Source: Erwinia sorbitola (GTDB lineage Bacteria; Pseudomonadota; Gammaproteobacteria; Enterobacterales; Enterobacteriaceae). From it: 64,000 nt of DNA. The stretch's first letter is position 1; each line of letters opens with the position of its first letter. Position numbers and translations under genes: made by a program. The stretch is from NCBI RefSeq assembly GCF_009738185.1, contig NZ_CP046509.1, positions 2,421,501 through 2,485,500 of the forward strand, read 5' to 3'. Positions 1 to 8,414 of the stretch are shown one piece after another. A model generated the notes under the pieces. The model searched no databases and was not told where the DNA came from. It was given only the letters and a program-made list of their open reading frames with translations.

Positions 1-1560
1 CCTGATAATCCCCTGCACCATACAGAAATCGACGCGCTTCTGGCGCAGCTGAATCAACTGAGCTACACGCTGTGGAGCGGCGGCATCAGCCAGCCCGCAG
101 TGACCTTTTCACCGCTGCTGACTCAGACACAGCGCAGTGCGCAGCAGGCAGGCTGGCGTTGGGTTCAACTCTGTTTACAGCAGACGGCTGAGGGGATCGA
201 GCACCTGCACCAACGCGCTTCACACTATCGCGCCGGATCGTTTCTCAGTCAGTTTGCCGGGCTGACAGCTCGTCTGCTGGCGGCGCGCGAGATGGCACGC
301 GTTGCTGCGGAGGGCGAGACGCCCGTTCAGCCCTGGCGCAACATTGTCGGCCTGGGGATCCAGGAACAGGTCAGGCTCGATCATCTGCGGCTGGTGTCGC
401 TGGGCATGGAGAGCTGGCAGAACGATCGGCATTACGGGGTAATCATCTGGTTTACCGATCCGGATACCGGCAGCGTTATGCATTTGTCACGCCAGTGGCC
501 AGTGGCGGAACAGCAGAATACACCAGGCTGGCAGCGGCGCATTGCTGGCTTTCAGGCGGAAATGCTGGCAGGCGGACAGATTATTTCGCAGGCGGCGCAG
601 CGTGATGCTCGCGGTGAGCTTCATCTGAACGCTCGTGACCGTTTGCATACGGTAGCCCCCCTGACGCCCGCCGCCTGGGAGATGCCCGATTTTCCCCTGT
701 GTCAGCCGGGTGCGGCGGCACTGCGCCGCTTCCTGCTTCAGCGGCAGCCCGCCTTTACCCGCCCGCTTAATCAGAGCGATGACCTGTTTATTCTCCCGCT
801 GGGGGAATGCCTGAATATCCGCTGGGACGCCGGACGTCAGACGCTGGAGGCTGAAATCATCAGTGGAAGTGCGGAAAACGGGGAAGACAACATTCTGCAA
901 CTGTCACTCAACGCCACCAGCTCTGCACCGCATGCTATTGACTGTATGTTCAGCCTGCTGCAACAGCAGGACGATCCTCCCTGTAAGGTTTCAGGGCGAG
1001 CCTCGGTGGTCGACGGCATACTTACGCTGGAGCCGCTGGTCATCATGACCCGACAGCGTGCCTGGGTGCTGCACGCCGGAGAGCATCCGCAGCAGAGGTT
1101 ACCTTCCGGTACTGCTGCCAGCCCTTTACCCTGCACGGTGCAACTGCTGCAACGCTGCCAGCAGATGTTGATCCAGTGGTTACATAACGGGCTTCATCAT
1201 CAGGAACAGCGGGTCTCTCGTGAGGCAGAGTCTCTGGCGGAGGCACTCAGCGGATATGGATTTGAACGACTGTCGCGCCTGCTGCGACAGCTGCCAGCGC
1301 TGTTAAAAAGTGCGGAACATCAGCAGCTGGTCACTACACTGAGCGCAATTGTGCTGCTGCGTGACGGGCTGGAACAGCAATATCTGCTGGCACCGCAAAA
1401 CGAGGACGTCAGCTCAAAGCATCACGCCCGCAGAAGCGGGCGTGCTATGCATTACAGTAACGGTTTATCACCACGCTGCCAGATACGCAGCAGCAGACGC
1501 TCTACGCTTCCCGTGGCGCTGTCGGTAAAACGGCTCATCACGCTTTTGCGCCGGGCGTAA
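1..1560 (+). CDS. SWIM-zinc-finger-family-like protein, C-terminal part (5' end outside window)
   Basis: The reading frame is open from base 1, so the true start lies left of the window; a GTG at 100 is only an internal codon. The visible part has no membrane segment or signal peptide. A stretch around codons 100-165 (a phrase like RLVSLGMESW followed by FTDPDTGSVMHLSRQWP) resembles the region downstream of the SWIM zinc finger in YehQ-like proteins, as I remember that family; the zinc finger itself would be outside the window. The last ~45 codons read through the terminator of sohB and 109 bases into the 3' end of sohB on the other strand, and they look unlike protein (Arg- and Ser-rich). 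The natural C-terminus may therefore be earlier and the stop lost. The family call is tentative. Confidence 0.5.
   Translation, partial: PDNPLHHTEIDALLAQLNQLSYTLWSGGISQPAVTFSPLLTQTQRSAQQAGWRWVQLCLQQTAEGIEHLHQRASHYRAGSFLSQFAGLTARLLAAREMARVAAEGETPVQPWRNIVGLGIQEQVRLDHLRLVSLGMESWQNDRHYGVIIWFTDPDTGSVMHLSRQWPVAEQQNTPGWQRRIAGFQAEMLAGGQIISQAAQRDARGELHLNARDRLHTVAPLTPAAWEMPDFPLCQPGAAALRRFLLQRQPAFTRPLNQSDDLFILPLGECLNIRWDAGRQTLEAEIISGSAENGEDNILQLSLNATSSAPHAIDCMFSLLQQQDDPPCKVSGRASVVDGILTLEPLVIMTRQRAWVLHAGEHPQQRLPSGTAASPLPCTVQLLQRCQQMLIQWLHNGLHHQEQRVSREAESLAEALSGYGFERLSRLLRQLPALLKSAEHQQLVTTLSAIVLLRDGLEQQYLLAPQNEDVSSKHHARRSGRAMHYSNGLSPRCQIRSSRRSTLPVALSVKRLITLLRRA
1423..1444 (-). terminator. Intrinsic terminator of sohB
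   Basis: A perfect 9-bp stem (CACGCCCGC/GCGGGCGTG) with an AGAA loop lies just past the sohB stop; on the minus strand it is followed by a weak T-rich run. The convergent gene reads straight through it. Confidence 0.6.
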
Positions 1561-2501
1561 CGCACGCCGATCACCTGATGTTTATCCATCCGATCGATAA
1601 TCAGATCGTCGCTGGTGCTGATGGCATCCACCAGACCTTTGTCCAGCGCCTGCGAACCGTACCAGTGTTCGCCGGTGGCCACGCTATCGATATCCAGTGA
1701 CGGACGCATCTGATGAACAAACTGCTTAAACAGCAGATGAGTTTCATTCAGGTCTTCACGGAACTTCTCACGCCCCTGTTCGGTGTTTTCACCAAACAGC
1801 GTCAGCGTACGTTTGTACTCACCAGCGGTATGCAACTCAACATCAATCTCATTGCGTTTCAGCAGGCGATTAAAGTTAGGGATCTGCGCGACAACGCCAA
1901 TGGAGCCGATGATAGAAAACGGCGCAGCAACAATACGATCCGCCACGCAGGCCATCATATAACCGCCGCTGGCTGCCACTTTATCTACCGCTACCGTCAG
2001 TGGAATCTTTTTCTCACGCAGGCGCTGTAGCTGGGAAGCTGCCAGACCATAACCATGTACCACGCCGCCCGGGCTTTCCAGACGCAGCAGAACTTCGTCG
2101 CCAGGAACTGCCACGGCCATCACCGCAGACACCTCTTCACGCAGCGAGGAGACTTCACCAGCATCCATACTGCCTTTAAAATCGAGTACGTAGAGTGTGG
2201 GTTTTGCAGCGTCAGCGGGACGGCCAGCTTTAGCCTGCTGTTTCGCAGTTTTTGCTTCGAGCTTCTCTTTTTTCTTCTGTTCTTTATGCCACAGTTTTTG
2301 CTGGAACGGCTTCATTTTCGCCAGCCGCATAGTGTCCTGCATCTCAGAGTAGCGTTCATCCAGATGGGTAAGCTTCAACTGGCCGCTCTGAGCGCGTTTA
2401 CGCATGGCAAGGTTAGCAATCACCACGGCGATGGCGGCAATCGCCACCACCACGGTGACCGTCTTAGCCAGGAAAAGTCCATAATAAGAGAGTAAGTCCA
2501 C
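1452..2501 (-). CDS. sohB: SohB, inner-membrane S49 family peptidase
   Basis: A 349-residue protein, the same length as E. coli SohB. It has one N-terminal membrane segment (about residues 10-32), a charged Lys/Glu-rich linker (about 60-95), and a ClpP-fold S49 protease domain. The likely nucleophile is Ser178 in the AASGGY motif and the general-base lysine is Lys230 in TAGEYKR, the Ser-Lys dyad of signal-peptide-peptidase relatives. SohB is a periplasm-facing protease known as a multicopy suppressor of htrA loss; its natural substrate is not settled. It is divergent from yciK with 225 bases between them, as in E. coli. Confidence 0.95.
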   Translation of the reverse strand: MDLLSYYGLFLAKTVTVVVAIAAIAVVIANLAMRKRAQSGQLKLTHLDERYSEMQDTMRLAKMKPFQQKLWHKEQKKKEKLEAKTAKQQAKAGRPADAAKPTLYVLDFKGSMDAGEVSSLREEVSAVMAVAVPGDEVLLRLESPGGVVHGYGLAASQLQRLREKKIPLTVAVDKVAASGGYMMACVADRIVAAPFSIIGSIGVVAQIPNFNRLLKRNEIDVELHTAGEYKRTLTLFGENTEQGREKFREDLNETHLLFKQFVHQMRPSLDIDSVATGEHWYGSQALDKGLVDAISTSDDLIIDRMDKHQVIGVRYARRKSVMSRFTDSATGSVERLLLRIWQRGDKPLL

Positions 2502-2726
2502 TCAATCCGCCTTGATTTACATTGTGTTAGAGATACGCTTAGTGTAGCGGAGTCCTGCTGCGGAGTCGCCTGTTGACAGAGACAGAACGGTAAAATCTGG
2601 CAGCATCATTGAACTCGCCGCCGTTTTCAGGCATAAAACATTTTTATTCAATCCGCGCAATGGCTTACATCAGGCGAAAATAGCAGCCATAGCCGGATAA
2701 CGCCCCAATCGCCAGAGGATCTTCAC

Positions 2727-3488
2727 GTGCATTATCAACCGAAAAGCGATCTGCTTAACCACCGGATTATTCTTGTGACCGGGGCCAGCGATGGCATCGG
2801 GCGTGAGGCCGCCCTCACCTATGCCCGCTACGGCGCACAGGTGGTATTACTGGGACGTAATGCCGAAAAATTGCAACGGGTGTGTGATGAAGTTAATCAA
2901 CACAGCAAGGCACCGGCGCTGTGGTTTACCCTCGACCTGGAAACCGCGACCCCGGAAAGCTGCCGCGAGCTGGCAGATGCCGTTGCCGGGCAGGTTCCTC
3001 GCCTTGATGGCGTACTGCATAACGCCGGGCTGCTAGGGGATGTGGTACCAATGGCTCAACAGGATCCGGCAGTCTGGCAGCAGGTGATGCGGGTGAATAT
3101 TGACGGCACATTTTTCCTGACGCAGGCGCTGCTGCCTCTGCTGCTCAAATCTGAAGCTGCCTCGCTGGTGTTTACCTCGTCGAGCGTTGGCCGCCAGGGC
3201 CGTGCGGGCTGGGGAGCTTATTCCGTGTCGAAGTTCGCTACTGAAGGCATGATGCAGGTGCTGGCAGAAGAGTACGATCCGCGTCAGCTGCGGGTAAACT
3301 GCATTAATCCCGGCGGTACCCGCACCAAAATGCGCGCCAGCGCCTTCCCGGAGGAAGATGCCAATAAGCTGAAAACTCCGGCCGATATTATGCCGCTCTA
3401 TCTGTGGCTGATGGGCGACGACAGCAAACGCAAAACCGGCCTCAGCTTTGATGCCCAGCCCGGTCGCAAACCAGGAGCCGCAGAATAA
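2727..3488 (+). CDS. yciK: YciK, short-chain dehydrogenase/reductase
   Basis: A 253-residue classical SDR. The nucleotide-binding motif TGASDGIG is at residues 18-25, the structural NAG motif near 99-101, the catalytic serine in the TSSSVG segment (about 150-154), and the YSVSK pair gives Tyr165 and Lys169. The start is GTG, chosen because it gives the family N-terminus (MHYQPK) and follows a GAGG sequence at suitable spacing. The physiological substrate is unknown. The stop overlaps the btuR start (TAATG), so the two genes are translationally coupled, as in E. coli. Confidence 0.93.
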   Translation: MHYQPKSDLLNHRIILVTGASDGIGREAALTYARYGAQVVLLGRNAEKLQRVCDEVNQHSKAPALWFTLDLETATPESCRELADAVAGQVPRLDGVLHNAGLLGDVVPMAQQDPAVWQQVMRVNIDGTFFLTQALLPLLLKSEAASLVFTSSSVGRQGRAGWGAYSVSKFATEGMMQVLAEEYDPRQLRVNCINPGGTRTKMRASAFPEEDANKLKTPADIMPLYLWLMGDDSKRKTGLSFDAQPGRKPGAAE

Positions 3489-4078
3489 TGTCTTCCGATC
3501 GCCATCAACAGCGCCAGCAGCGGCTGAAAGAGCAGGTGGACGCACGTATTGCTGCCGCCACGGATATACGCGGTATCCTGATGGTATTTACCGGCAATGG
3601 TAAAGGGAAAACTACCGCCGCCTTTGGCACCGCAACCCGCGCCGTGGGGCATCAAAAAAGCGTTGGGGTGATCCAGTTTATTAAGGGGGAATGGCCAAAC
3701 GGTGAGCGTAACCTGCTGGAGCCTCACGGCGTTGAGTTTCAGGTGATGTCCACCGGCTTTACCTGGGATACGCAAAACCGTGAAACGGATACTGCCGCAT
3801 GCCTCAAGGTTTGGCAGCATGGCAAACGAATGTTGCAGGATCCGGCGCTGGATCTGGTGGTACTTGATGAACTGACCTACATGGTGAGTTTTGATTATTT
3901 ACCGCTGGAGGAAGTGATTGAGGCGTTGCAGCAGCGCCCTGCCCATCAGAGCGTAATTATTACCGGACGAGGCTGCCATCGGGAGATTCTTGAACTGGCG
4001 GATACCGTCAGCGAAATGCGCCCGGTTAAACACGCCTTTGATGCCGGAATTCAGGCGCAACAGGGTATTGACTGGTAA
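3488..4078 (+). CDS. btuR: Cob(I)alamin adenosyltransferase BtuR/CobO
   Basis: A 196-residue CobA/CobO-type ATP:corrinoid adenosyltransferase. It moves the adenosyl group of ATP to cob(I)alamin or cobinamide, making the adenosyl cofactor. The P-loop GNGKGKTT is at residues 36-43, followed by the conserved VIQFIKG and VLDELTY segments. The N-terminal ~25 residues are polar and helical, as in the family. It overlaps yciK by one base. No other cobalamin gene is in the window, so a salvage role is likely. Confidence 0.95.
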   Translation: MSSDRHQQRQQRLKEQVDARIAAATDIRGILMVFTGNGKGKTTAAFGTATRAVGHQKSVGVIQFIKGEWPNGERNLLEPHGVEFQVMSTGFTWDTQNRETDTAACLKVWQHGKRMLQDPALDLVVLDELTYMVSFDYLPLEEVIEALQQRPAHQSVIITGRGCHREILELADTVSEMRPVKHAFDAGIQAQQGIDW

Positions 4079-4092
4079 ACGTAACGCATAAA

Positions 4093-4116
4093 AAAAGGGA
4101 TCCGCAGATCCCTTTT
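4093..4116. terminator. Bidirectional terminator between btuR and rluB
   Basis: A 10-bp stem (AAAAGGGATC/GATCCCTTTT) with a CGCA loop, with A and T runs on both sides, sits between the two convergent genes. Confidence 0.85.
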
Positions 4117-4131
4117 AACGCACGGCTTAAA

Positions 4132-5025
4132 TCAGCCCTGCTGACGCTTAGACGAGCGGCGGTTGCTGCCCGGCTTGGTCGTTTTAGTCGCTGTGGTGGT
4201 ATGGCGCTTCACCGCACGGCGAATCTGGTTCGCTTTCGTACGACGGCGATCTTTCTCCACCGGCACTTTGCTGACCGTTTCCGGTGCCAGACCCACCAGC
4301 TCACGCAGGTAGTTGGTCGGCTGTAAATCCAGCTCCGTCCAGCCGCCACGCGGCAGGCCTTTCGGCAGATCGATATCGCCGTAGCGAACACGAATCAGAC
4401 GACTCACCTGCACACCCACCGCTTCCCACAGGCGGCGAACTTCACGGTTGCGCCCTTCAGTCAGCGTGACGTTATACCACTGGTTAATCCCTTCACCACC
4501 GGTGAATTTAAGGGTTTTAAATGCCGCCGGGCCATCTTCTAACTGTACGCCACGGCTTAACAGTTTAATCTTCTCGTCATCAACAGCACCAAACACGCGC
4601 ACGGCGTACTCACGCTCAACTTCACGGCTTGGATGCATCAGACGGTTGGCCAGCTCGCCATCGGTAGTGAACAGCAGCAGGCCACAGGTATTAACATCCA
4701 GACGCCCGACGGCGATCCAGCGTGCACCACGCAGCTTCGGCAAGCGGTCAAACACCGTTGGACGGCCTTCAGGATCGTTGCGGGTACAAAGCTCGCCTTC
4801 CGGCTTGTAATACGCCAGCACGCGGCAAACTTCGCTAATGGATTCACTAACGGGCACCACATGGCCGTCAACACGAATTTTCATTGATGCGCTTGGCTCA
4901 ACACGGTCGCCCAGTGTGGCCAGCTTGCCATCGACGCTGACGCGTCCGGCAGAGATAAGGGTTTCGATTTCACGACGGGAACCGTGCCCGGCGCGCGCTA
5001 AAACTTTTTGTAACTTTTCGCTCAT
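4132..5025 (-). CDS. rluB: 23S rRNA pseudouridine(2605) synthase RluB
   Basis: A 297-residue RsuA-family pseudouridine synthase that isomerises U2605 of 23S rRNA. An S4-like RNA-binding domain covers about residues 1-60. The catalytic aspartate is Asp110 in the GRLDVNTCGLLL motif, the same number as in E. coli RluB. The C-terminal ~45 residues are highly basic (Lys, Arg, Thr-rich), a disordered RNA-binding tail typical of this protein. Upstream is a large AT-rich gap rather than the yciQ gene found here in E. coli. Confidence 0.95.
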   Translation of the reverse strand: MSEKLQKVLARAGHGSRREIETLISAGRVSVDGKLATLGDRVEPSASMKIRVDGHVVPVSESISEVCRVLAYYKPEGELCTRNDPEGRPTVFDRLPKLRGARWIAVGRLDVNTCGLLLFTTDGELANRLMHPSREVEREYAVRVFGAVDDEKIKLLSRGVQLEDGPAAFKTLKFTGGEGINQWYNVTLTEGRNREVRRLWEAVGVQVSRLIRVRYGDIDLPKGLPRGGWTELDLQPTNYLRELVGLAPETVSKVPVEKDRRRTKANQIRRAVKRHTTTATKTTKPGSNRRSSKRQQG

Positions 5026-5923
5026 GGAGCTGCCTCTTTGTCGCCTTCCCAGGCGTCATGGTGAAAACATAATTTCTTTTGTTTTCAATAACTTAAGTTG
5101 TGTATCACGTGCCATTATACAGCCTTTTTACCACTGTGTAACCTGATTTGTTATCAGCAATTAAGCACCAACATCTGCTGTGGATGTCTTTTTACTCTCA
5201 GCTATACGGATGCAGCATACCGCACCCCATAAACAGCGTACGCACAGATCCCCGCCCCCGGTGAGCTAATACATTACATTTAAAAGATTTATCAGTGAGC
5301 GTGCTGAATGAAATGAAAAAAACTTACTATTGGCGGCCTTTTCTAAAAATTCATCTCAAAAGTAATTAACTGCAATTACAGCGGGTTACTTAACGCTATT
5401 ATCCTGCCGGTTCAACGCCCTCAGCCCGCCCCCGCTCTGGCTGTTACTCAATTCACTGGGTAAGCCGTCACCTGGCAGCCTGCCATTCCATTTTTTTGTG
5501 ATTTTATGGTCTCAAACACTAATTCTACGCATAATAGTCGTTATTTTATGCTGTCATAACCGATACCTTCAGATAGAGCAGTGATTTTAATATCAAATAA
5601 TCAGCTCATTAATATAGTGGATTGAGTTAATTCTGGATTAACCGGCCTTTTAGGATTAAAGCCATCTTATTAATTCCACCCGATAATTAGTTTGTGTAGA
5701 ATTCATGCAGGAAACAGATCGTCATACCAATAAATAGTTAAATATAAATTATCAAACGCGTTAAGCGTAAAAAAATAAAATCTTCATTTTTACTTTTCGT
5801 TAATTGCAGTCCTCAGGAGCAAAACTCCTGAAAAAATACGCTGAGTTACGCTCAGTATCGGCATTACACGTCGTTACTCCTCACCAGGGATTTTACTGAC
5901 GTGTCCGACAAAGTGTGATCATT
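5026..5923. other. AT-rich intergenic island, no convincing gene
   Basis: About 900 bases between rluB and the protease-like lipoprotein, visibly richer in A and T than the flanks. E. coli carries yciQ in this position. No open frame with a ribosome site and a protein-like composition was seen; an 18-codon frame at about 5313 is too short to support. The last 100 bases hold three hairpins. The rluB promoter must lie at the left end. Confidence 0.6.
5813..5904 (+). promoter_or_regulatory. Structured leader: three consecutive hairpins
   Basis: Three inverted repeats follow each other upstream of the lipoprotein start: TCAGGAG/CTCCTGA (5813-5831), CTGAG/CTCAG (5841-5855) and ACACGTC/GACGTGT (5866-5904). 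None has a T run downstream on the plus strand, so they are not ordinary terminators. They would fall in the 5' untranslated region of the next gene. A regulatory role is inference. Confidence 0.35.
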
Positions 5924-6550
5924 ATGAAAATTAAAAACACCCTGCCGGTGTTAGCATTGCTAATGCTGACCGGCTGCTCTGTAGGCAAATATGACTACAG
6001 CAGTGAAGCAATGAAACATGTGGATATGAACTTTACCGGCATTCCGACCATTCTTGGTATCGGTTCGCTGGGCAGCAGTATCCCCATTACTCCCGAGTAC
6101 AGCCTCACAGCAGCACATGTGGCGAAGCTATCCGTGCAGCGGGTAAAGGCCTATCATCCCTACTGCGACCTGGCGATTATCTACCATAAAAACGACCTCA
6201 AAACGCTGCCGAAATTTCGCGACGGTGCCATTGGCGAACCGGTGAAAATGTACGGTTACAGCTTTATTTCCGCCATGCCGGTTGAGTCAGCAGGCGTGAA
6301 TCTGGCGCTGACAGGTATCCGTAATGAGTGGAATAAACGACCGTGCGTAGCGATGGCATCGAATGCCGGGGTAGTAAAAGGCATGTCGGGCGGTGCGGTA
6401 TATAACAATGATGACACCATTGGTGGCGTGATTGTCGGCTTTGCCAACGAAATAAAACGACCGCGTAAATCTCCAGTTCCACTTAAGGATGTATCGCTCT
6501 ACATTCCGTATAAGGATTTTAAAGAGTGGCTGTCAAAATCAACATCGTAA
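5924..6550 (+). CDS. Secreted lipoprotein with trypsin-like serine protease fold
   Basis: A 208-residue protein starting at the ATG at 5924, chosen because it yields a clean lipoprotein signal (MKIKN, hydrophobic stretch, lipobox LTGC with Cys18); a GTG at 5915 would add three residues. The mature part carries the three marks of a chymotrypsin-like fold: His65 in TAAH, Asp82 in CDLAI, and Ser155 in GMSGGAV with the oxyanion glycines. The His-Asp spacing of 17 residues is short for the family. Cys81 and Cys141 could form a disulfide in the periplasm. It would be an outer-membrane-anchored or periplasmic protease, or an inactive relative. No strong ribosome site is visible. I do not recognise a named gene, and it has no operon partner. 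Confidence 0.75.
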   Translation: MKIKNTLPVLALLMLTGCSVGKYDYSSEAMKHVDMNFTGIPTILGIGSLGSSIPITPEYSLTAAHVAKLSVQRVKAYHPYCDLAIIYHKNDLKTLPKFRDGAIGEPVKMYGYSFISAMPVESAGVNLALTGIRNEWNKRPCVAMASNAGVVKGMSGGAVYNNDDTIGGVIVGFANEIKRPRKSPVPLKDVSLYIPYKDFKEWLSKSTS

Positions 6551-6568
6551 TAACAATAACTGAGAATT

Positions 6569-6599
6569 AATAACAGGCCATAACTGGCGGCCTGTTATT
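6569..6599. terminator. Bidirectional terminator after the lipoprotein gene and yciO
   Basis: An 11-bp stem AATAACAGGCC/GGCCTGTTATT with A/T runs on both sides separates two convergent genes. Confidence 0.8.
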
Positions 6600-6605
6600 T
6601 ATTTC

Positions 6606-7226
6606 TCACAGAAAAGGCTGGATATCCCCCACGCCTTCGCGGATCACTTCCGGGGTATTTTCCGTTAAATCAATTACGGTGGTCGGCTGCTGTCCGAGAT
6701 AACCGCCATGAATAATCAAATCCACCTGCTTGCCAATTTCATCCTGGATCGCTTCAGGATCGGACTCGGTAAAGTCATTACCCGGCAGCATCAGTGAAGT
6801 TGACATCATCGGCTCATTCAGTGCTTCCAGCAATGCCAGCGCAATCGGATTCGACGGTACACGCAGACCGATAGTTTTGCGTTTTTCGCTCATCAGACGC
6901 CGTGGCACTTCTTTGGTCGCTTTCAGAATAAACGTGTAGTTACCCGGCGTGTTGTTCTTGATCAGACGAAAGGCCGTGTTATCCACATGCGCATAGGTCG
7001 AAAGCTCAGAGAGATCGCGGCACATCAGGGTAAAGTTATGATTTCCGTCCAGCTGACGAATACGGCAGATACGCTCCATGGCGTTCTTGTCTTCCAGCTT
7101 ACAGCCCAGTGCATAGCCGGAATCGGTCGGATAAACAATCACACTGCCCTTGTTGAGCATTTCAACCGCCTGTTTGATCAGACGCGGCTGAGGATTATCC
7201 GGGTGAATATAGAAAAATTGACTCAT
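6606..7226 (-). CDS. yciO: YciO, Sua5/YciO/YrdC-family protein
   Basis: A 206-residue YrdC-fold protein, very close to E. coli YciO (SQFFYIHPDNPQ at the start, YPTDSGYALGC, KRKTIGLRVPS). The family binds RNA and ATP; paralogues TsaC/Sua5 make threonylcarbamoyl-AMP, but the role of YciO is not firmly assigned. The ATG at 7226 is preferred over a GTG one codon earlier because it matches the family and overlaps the rnm stop by one base (TGATG), implying coupling. It is the second gene of an rnm-yciO operon. Confidence 0.94.
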   Translation of the reverse strand: MSQFFYIHPDNPQPRLIKQAVEMLNKGSVIVYPTDSGYALGCKLEDKNAMERICRIRQLDGNHNFTLMCRDLSELSTYAHVDNTAFRLIKNNTPGNYTFILKATKEVPRRLMSEKRKTIGLRVPSNPIALALLEALNEPMMSTSLMLPGNDFTESDPEAIQDEIGKQVDLIIHGGYLGQQPTTVIDLTENTPEVIREGVGDIQPFL

Positions 7227-8137
7227 CACACACCTCTTGTTTGCACGTCACTGCTACAAACCTGATTTACAATTTCAGGAAAACGATGCCATACCGCTTC
7301 TACGCCGCCGGGCAGCCACAATTTTTTCCCCAGCTCAATCCAGGGGCAGGCCTGATGAAAATCAGACCCTTGTGATGCCGCCAGCTGATAATCCTGCGCA
7401 TAGCGTGCCAGCTGCTGACGCTCATTAGGCGCCTGCTGACACTGGGCGACTTCCATCGCCTCGCCACCCTGCTCACTGAAGTGAGCCAGCAGGCGTTTCA
7501 GCCATTTTGCTGAAAGCCCGTAGCGCCCCGGATGGGCAACTACCGCACGGCCGCCAGAATGGTGAATGGCATCAATGGCTTGTTTAATTGTACACCACTG
7601 CGGCGGGGCGTAACCGGTTTTCCCCCGCGCCAGATAATTTTTGAATACCTGCTGCATGGAGTCTGCTTTTCCGGCGCCGATCAGGAAACGGGCAAAATGC
7701 CCGCGTGTGATCGCCCCGCCTTCCGCCAGCGCCAGCGCACCGGCCAGAGCGCCCGGGATATGTGCTTTCTCCAGCCGCTCCGCTATCAACATTGCCCGCG
7801 CCAGACGCCGCTCTCCCTGTTCTGCCAGAAAAGCGATCATTTCCGGGTGGTCGATATCGATGCCGAGGCCAACGATATGAATTTCATGATTTTCCCACAG
7901 CGTAGAAATTTCAACGCCATTGATGAGTTGCAGCGGCAGTGAATGACGCGCTATCGCTTCACGGGCCGCTTTAATGCCATCGGTAGTATCGTGGTCGGTT
8001 ATCGCCAGCACGCCAACGCGCTGCTCCACTGCCCGCAATACCAGCTGCTCCGGTGTCAGTAACCCGTCGGAAGCCCGTGTATGGCTGTGAAGATCGTAGA
8101 TAGAAAAAGCGCTGGATGGGGTGGCAACTGCGGTCAA
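7226..8137 (-). CDS. rnm: RNase AM (YciV/TrpH), PHP-domain 5'-3' exoribonuclease
   Basis: A 303-residue PHP-superfamily metal-dependent hydrolase. Metal-binding motifs are visible: DLHSHT near residues 15-20, ITDHDT near 46-51, the GVEIS segment, AHPGRYG, and QGSDFH near the C-terminus. The E. coli protein trims 5' ends of 5S and 23S rRNA and degrades short RNA; older annotation as TrpH reflects only its place beside trp. The start is TTG at 8137, supported by a GGAG five bases upstream and by a family-like N-terminus. It is divergent from the trp promoter and overlaps yciO. Confidence 0.92.
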   Translation of the reverse strand: MTAVATPSSAFSIYDLHSHTRASDGLLTPEQLVLRAVEQRVGVLAITDHDTTDGIKAAREAIARHSLPLQLINGVEISTLWENHEIHIVGLGIDIDHPEMIAFLAEQGERRLARAMLIAERLEKAHIPGALAGALALAEGGAITRGHFARFLIGAGKADSMQQVFKNYLARGKTGYAPPQWCTIKQAIDAIHHSGGRAVVAHPGRYGLSAKWLKRLLAHFSEQGGEAMEVAQCQQAPNERQQLARYAQDYQLAASQGSDFHQACPWIELGKKLWLPGGVEAVWHRFPEIVNQVCSSDVQTRGV

Positions 8138-8207
8138 GACAACTCCGGAAAACAGGGAAAATTATCGCAGCATGATACCGACATTTCTCCCTAAGGGAAA
8201 AAGAGTA

Positions 8208-8241
8208 TTGACTTTTTTGCCGCGAACCAGTTAACTAGTAC
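8208..8241 (+). promoter_or_regulatory. trp operon promoter and TrpR operator
   Basis: The -35 box TTGACT (8208-8213) and the -10 box TTAACT (8231-8236) are 17 bases apart. The -10 box is embedded in the dyad GAACCAGTTAACTAGTAC (8224-8241), nearly identical to the E. coli TrpR operator. TrpR with bound tryptophan would block RNA polymerase here. Confidence 0.92.
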
Positions 8242-8269
8242 GCAAGTTCACAAGCAAGGTATCTGTATC

Positions 8270-8320
8270 ATGACATATTCACTCTCTCTGATGACTGGTT
8301 GGTGGCGTACTTCTCCCTGA
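8270..8320 (+). CDS. trpL: trp operon leader peptide TrpL
   Basis: A 16-residue frame, MTYSLSLMTGWWRTSP, with two adjacent tryptophan codons (8300-8305) ahead of the attenuator. The end WWRTS matches the E. coli leader peptide, while the N-terminal half differs. An AAGG sequence precedes the ATG. Ribosome stalling at the Trp codons when charged tRNA-Trp is scarce favours the antiterminator. Confidence 0.92.
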   Translation: MTYSLSLMTGWWRTSP

Positions 8321-8364
8321 AGGGCGAGGTTGTCATGCACGGTCAATACCTGGTGCAGATACTC

Positions 8365-8391
8365 AAGCCCGCCTGAAGCGGGCTTTTTTTT
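8365..8391 (+). terminator. trp attenuator (3:4 terminator hairpin)
   Basis: An 8-bp GC-rich stem AAGCCCGC/GCGGGCTT is followed by a run of eight T residues, 45 bases after the trpL stop and 24 before trpE. It is the transcription attenuator; segments between trpL and this stem supply the alternative pairing. Confidence 0.92.
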
Positions 8392-8414
8392 GAGCAAAAA
8401 ACAGAGAACATCAC

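Noticed and set aside
3033..3820. Minus-strand frames opposite yciK and btuR
   Set aside because: Shadow frames of two well-supported genes with no family resemblance.
5813..5836. Hairpin with A run as a terminator
   Set aside because: On the plus strand the stem is followed by A, not T; on the minus strand the T run is on the wrong side of the stem.
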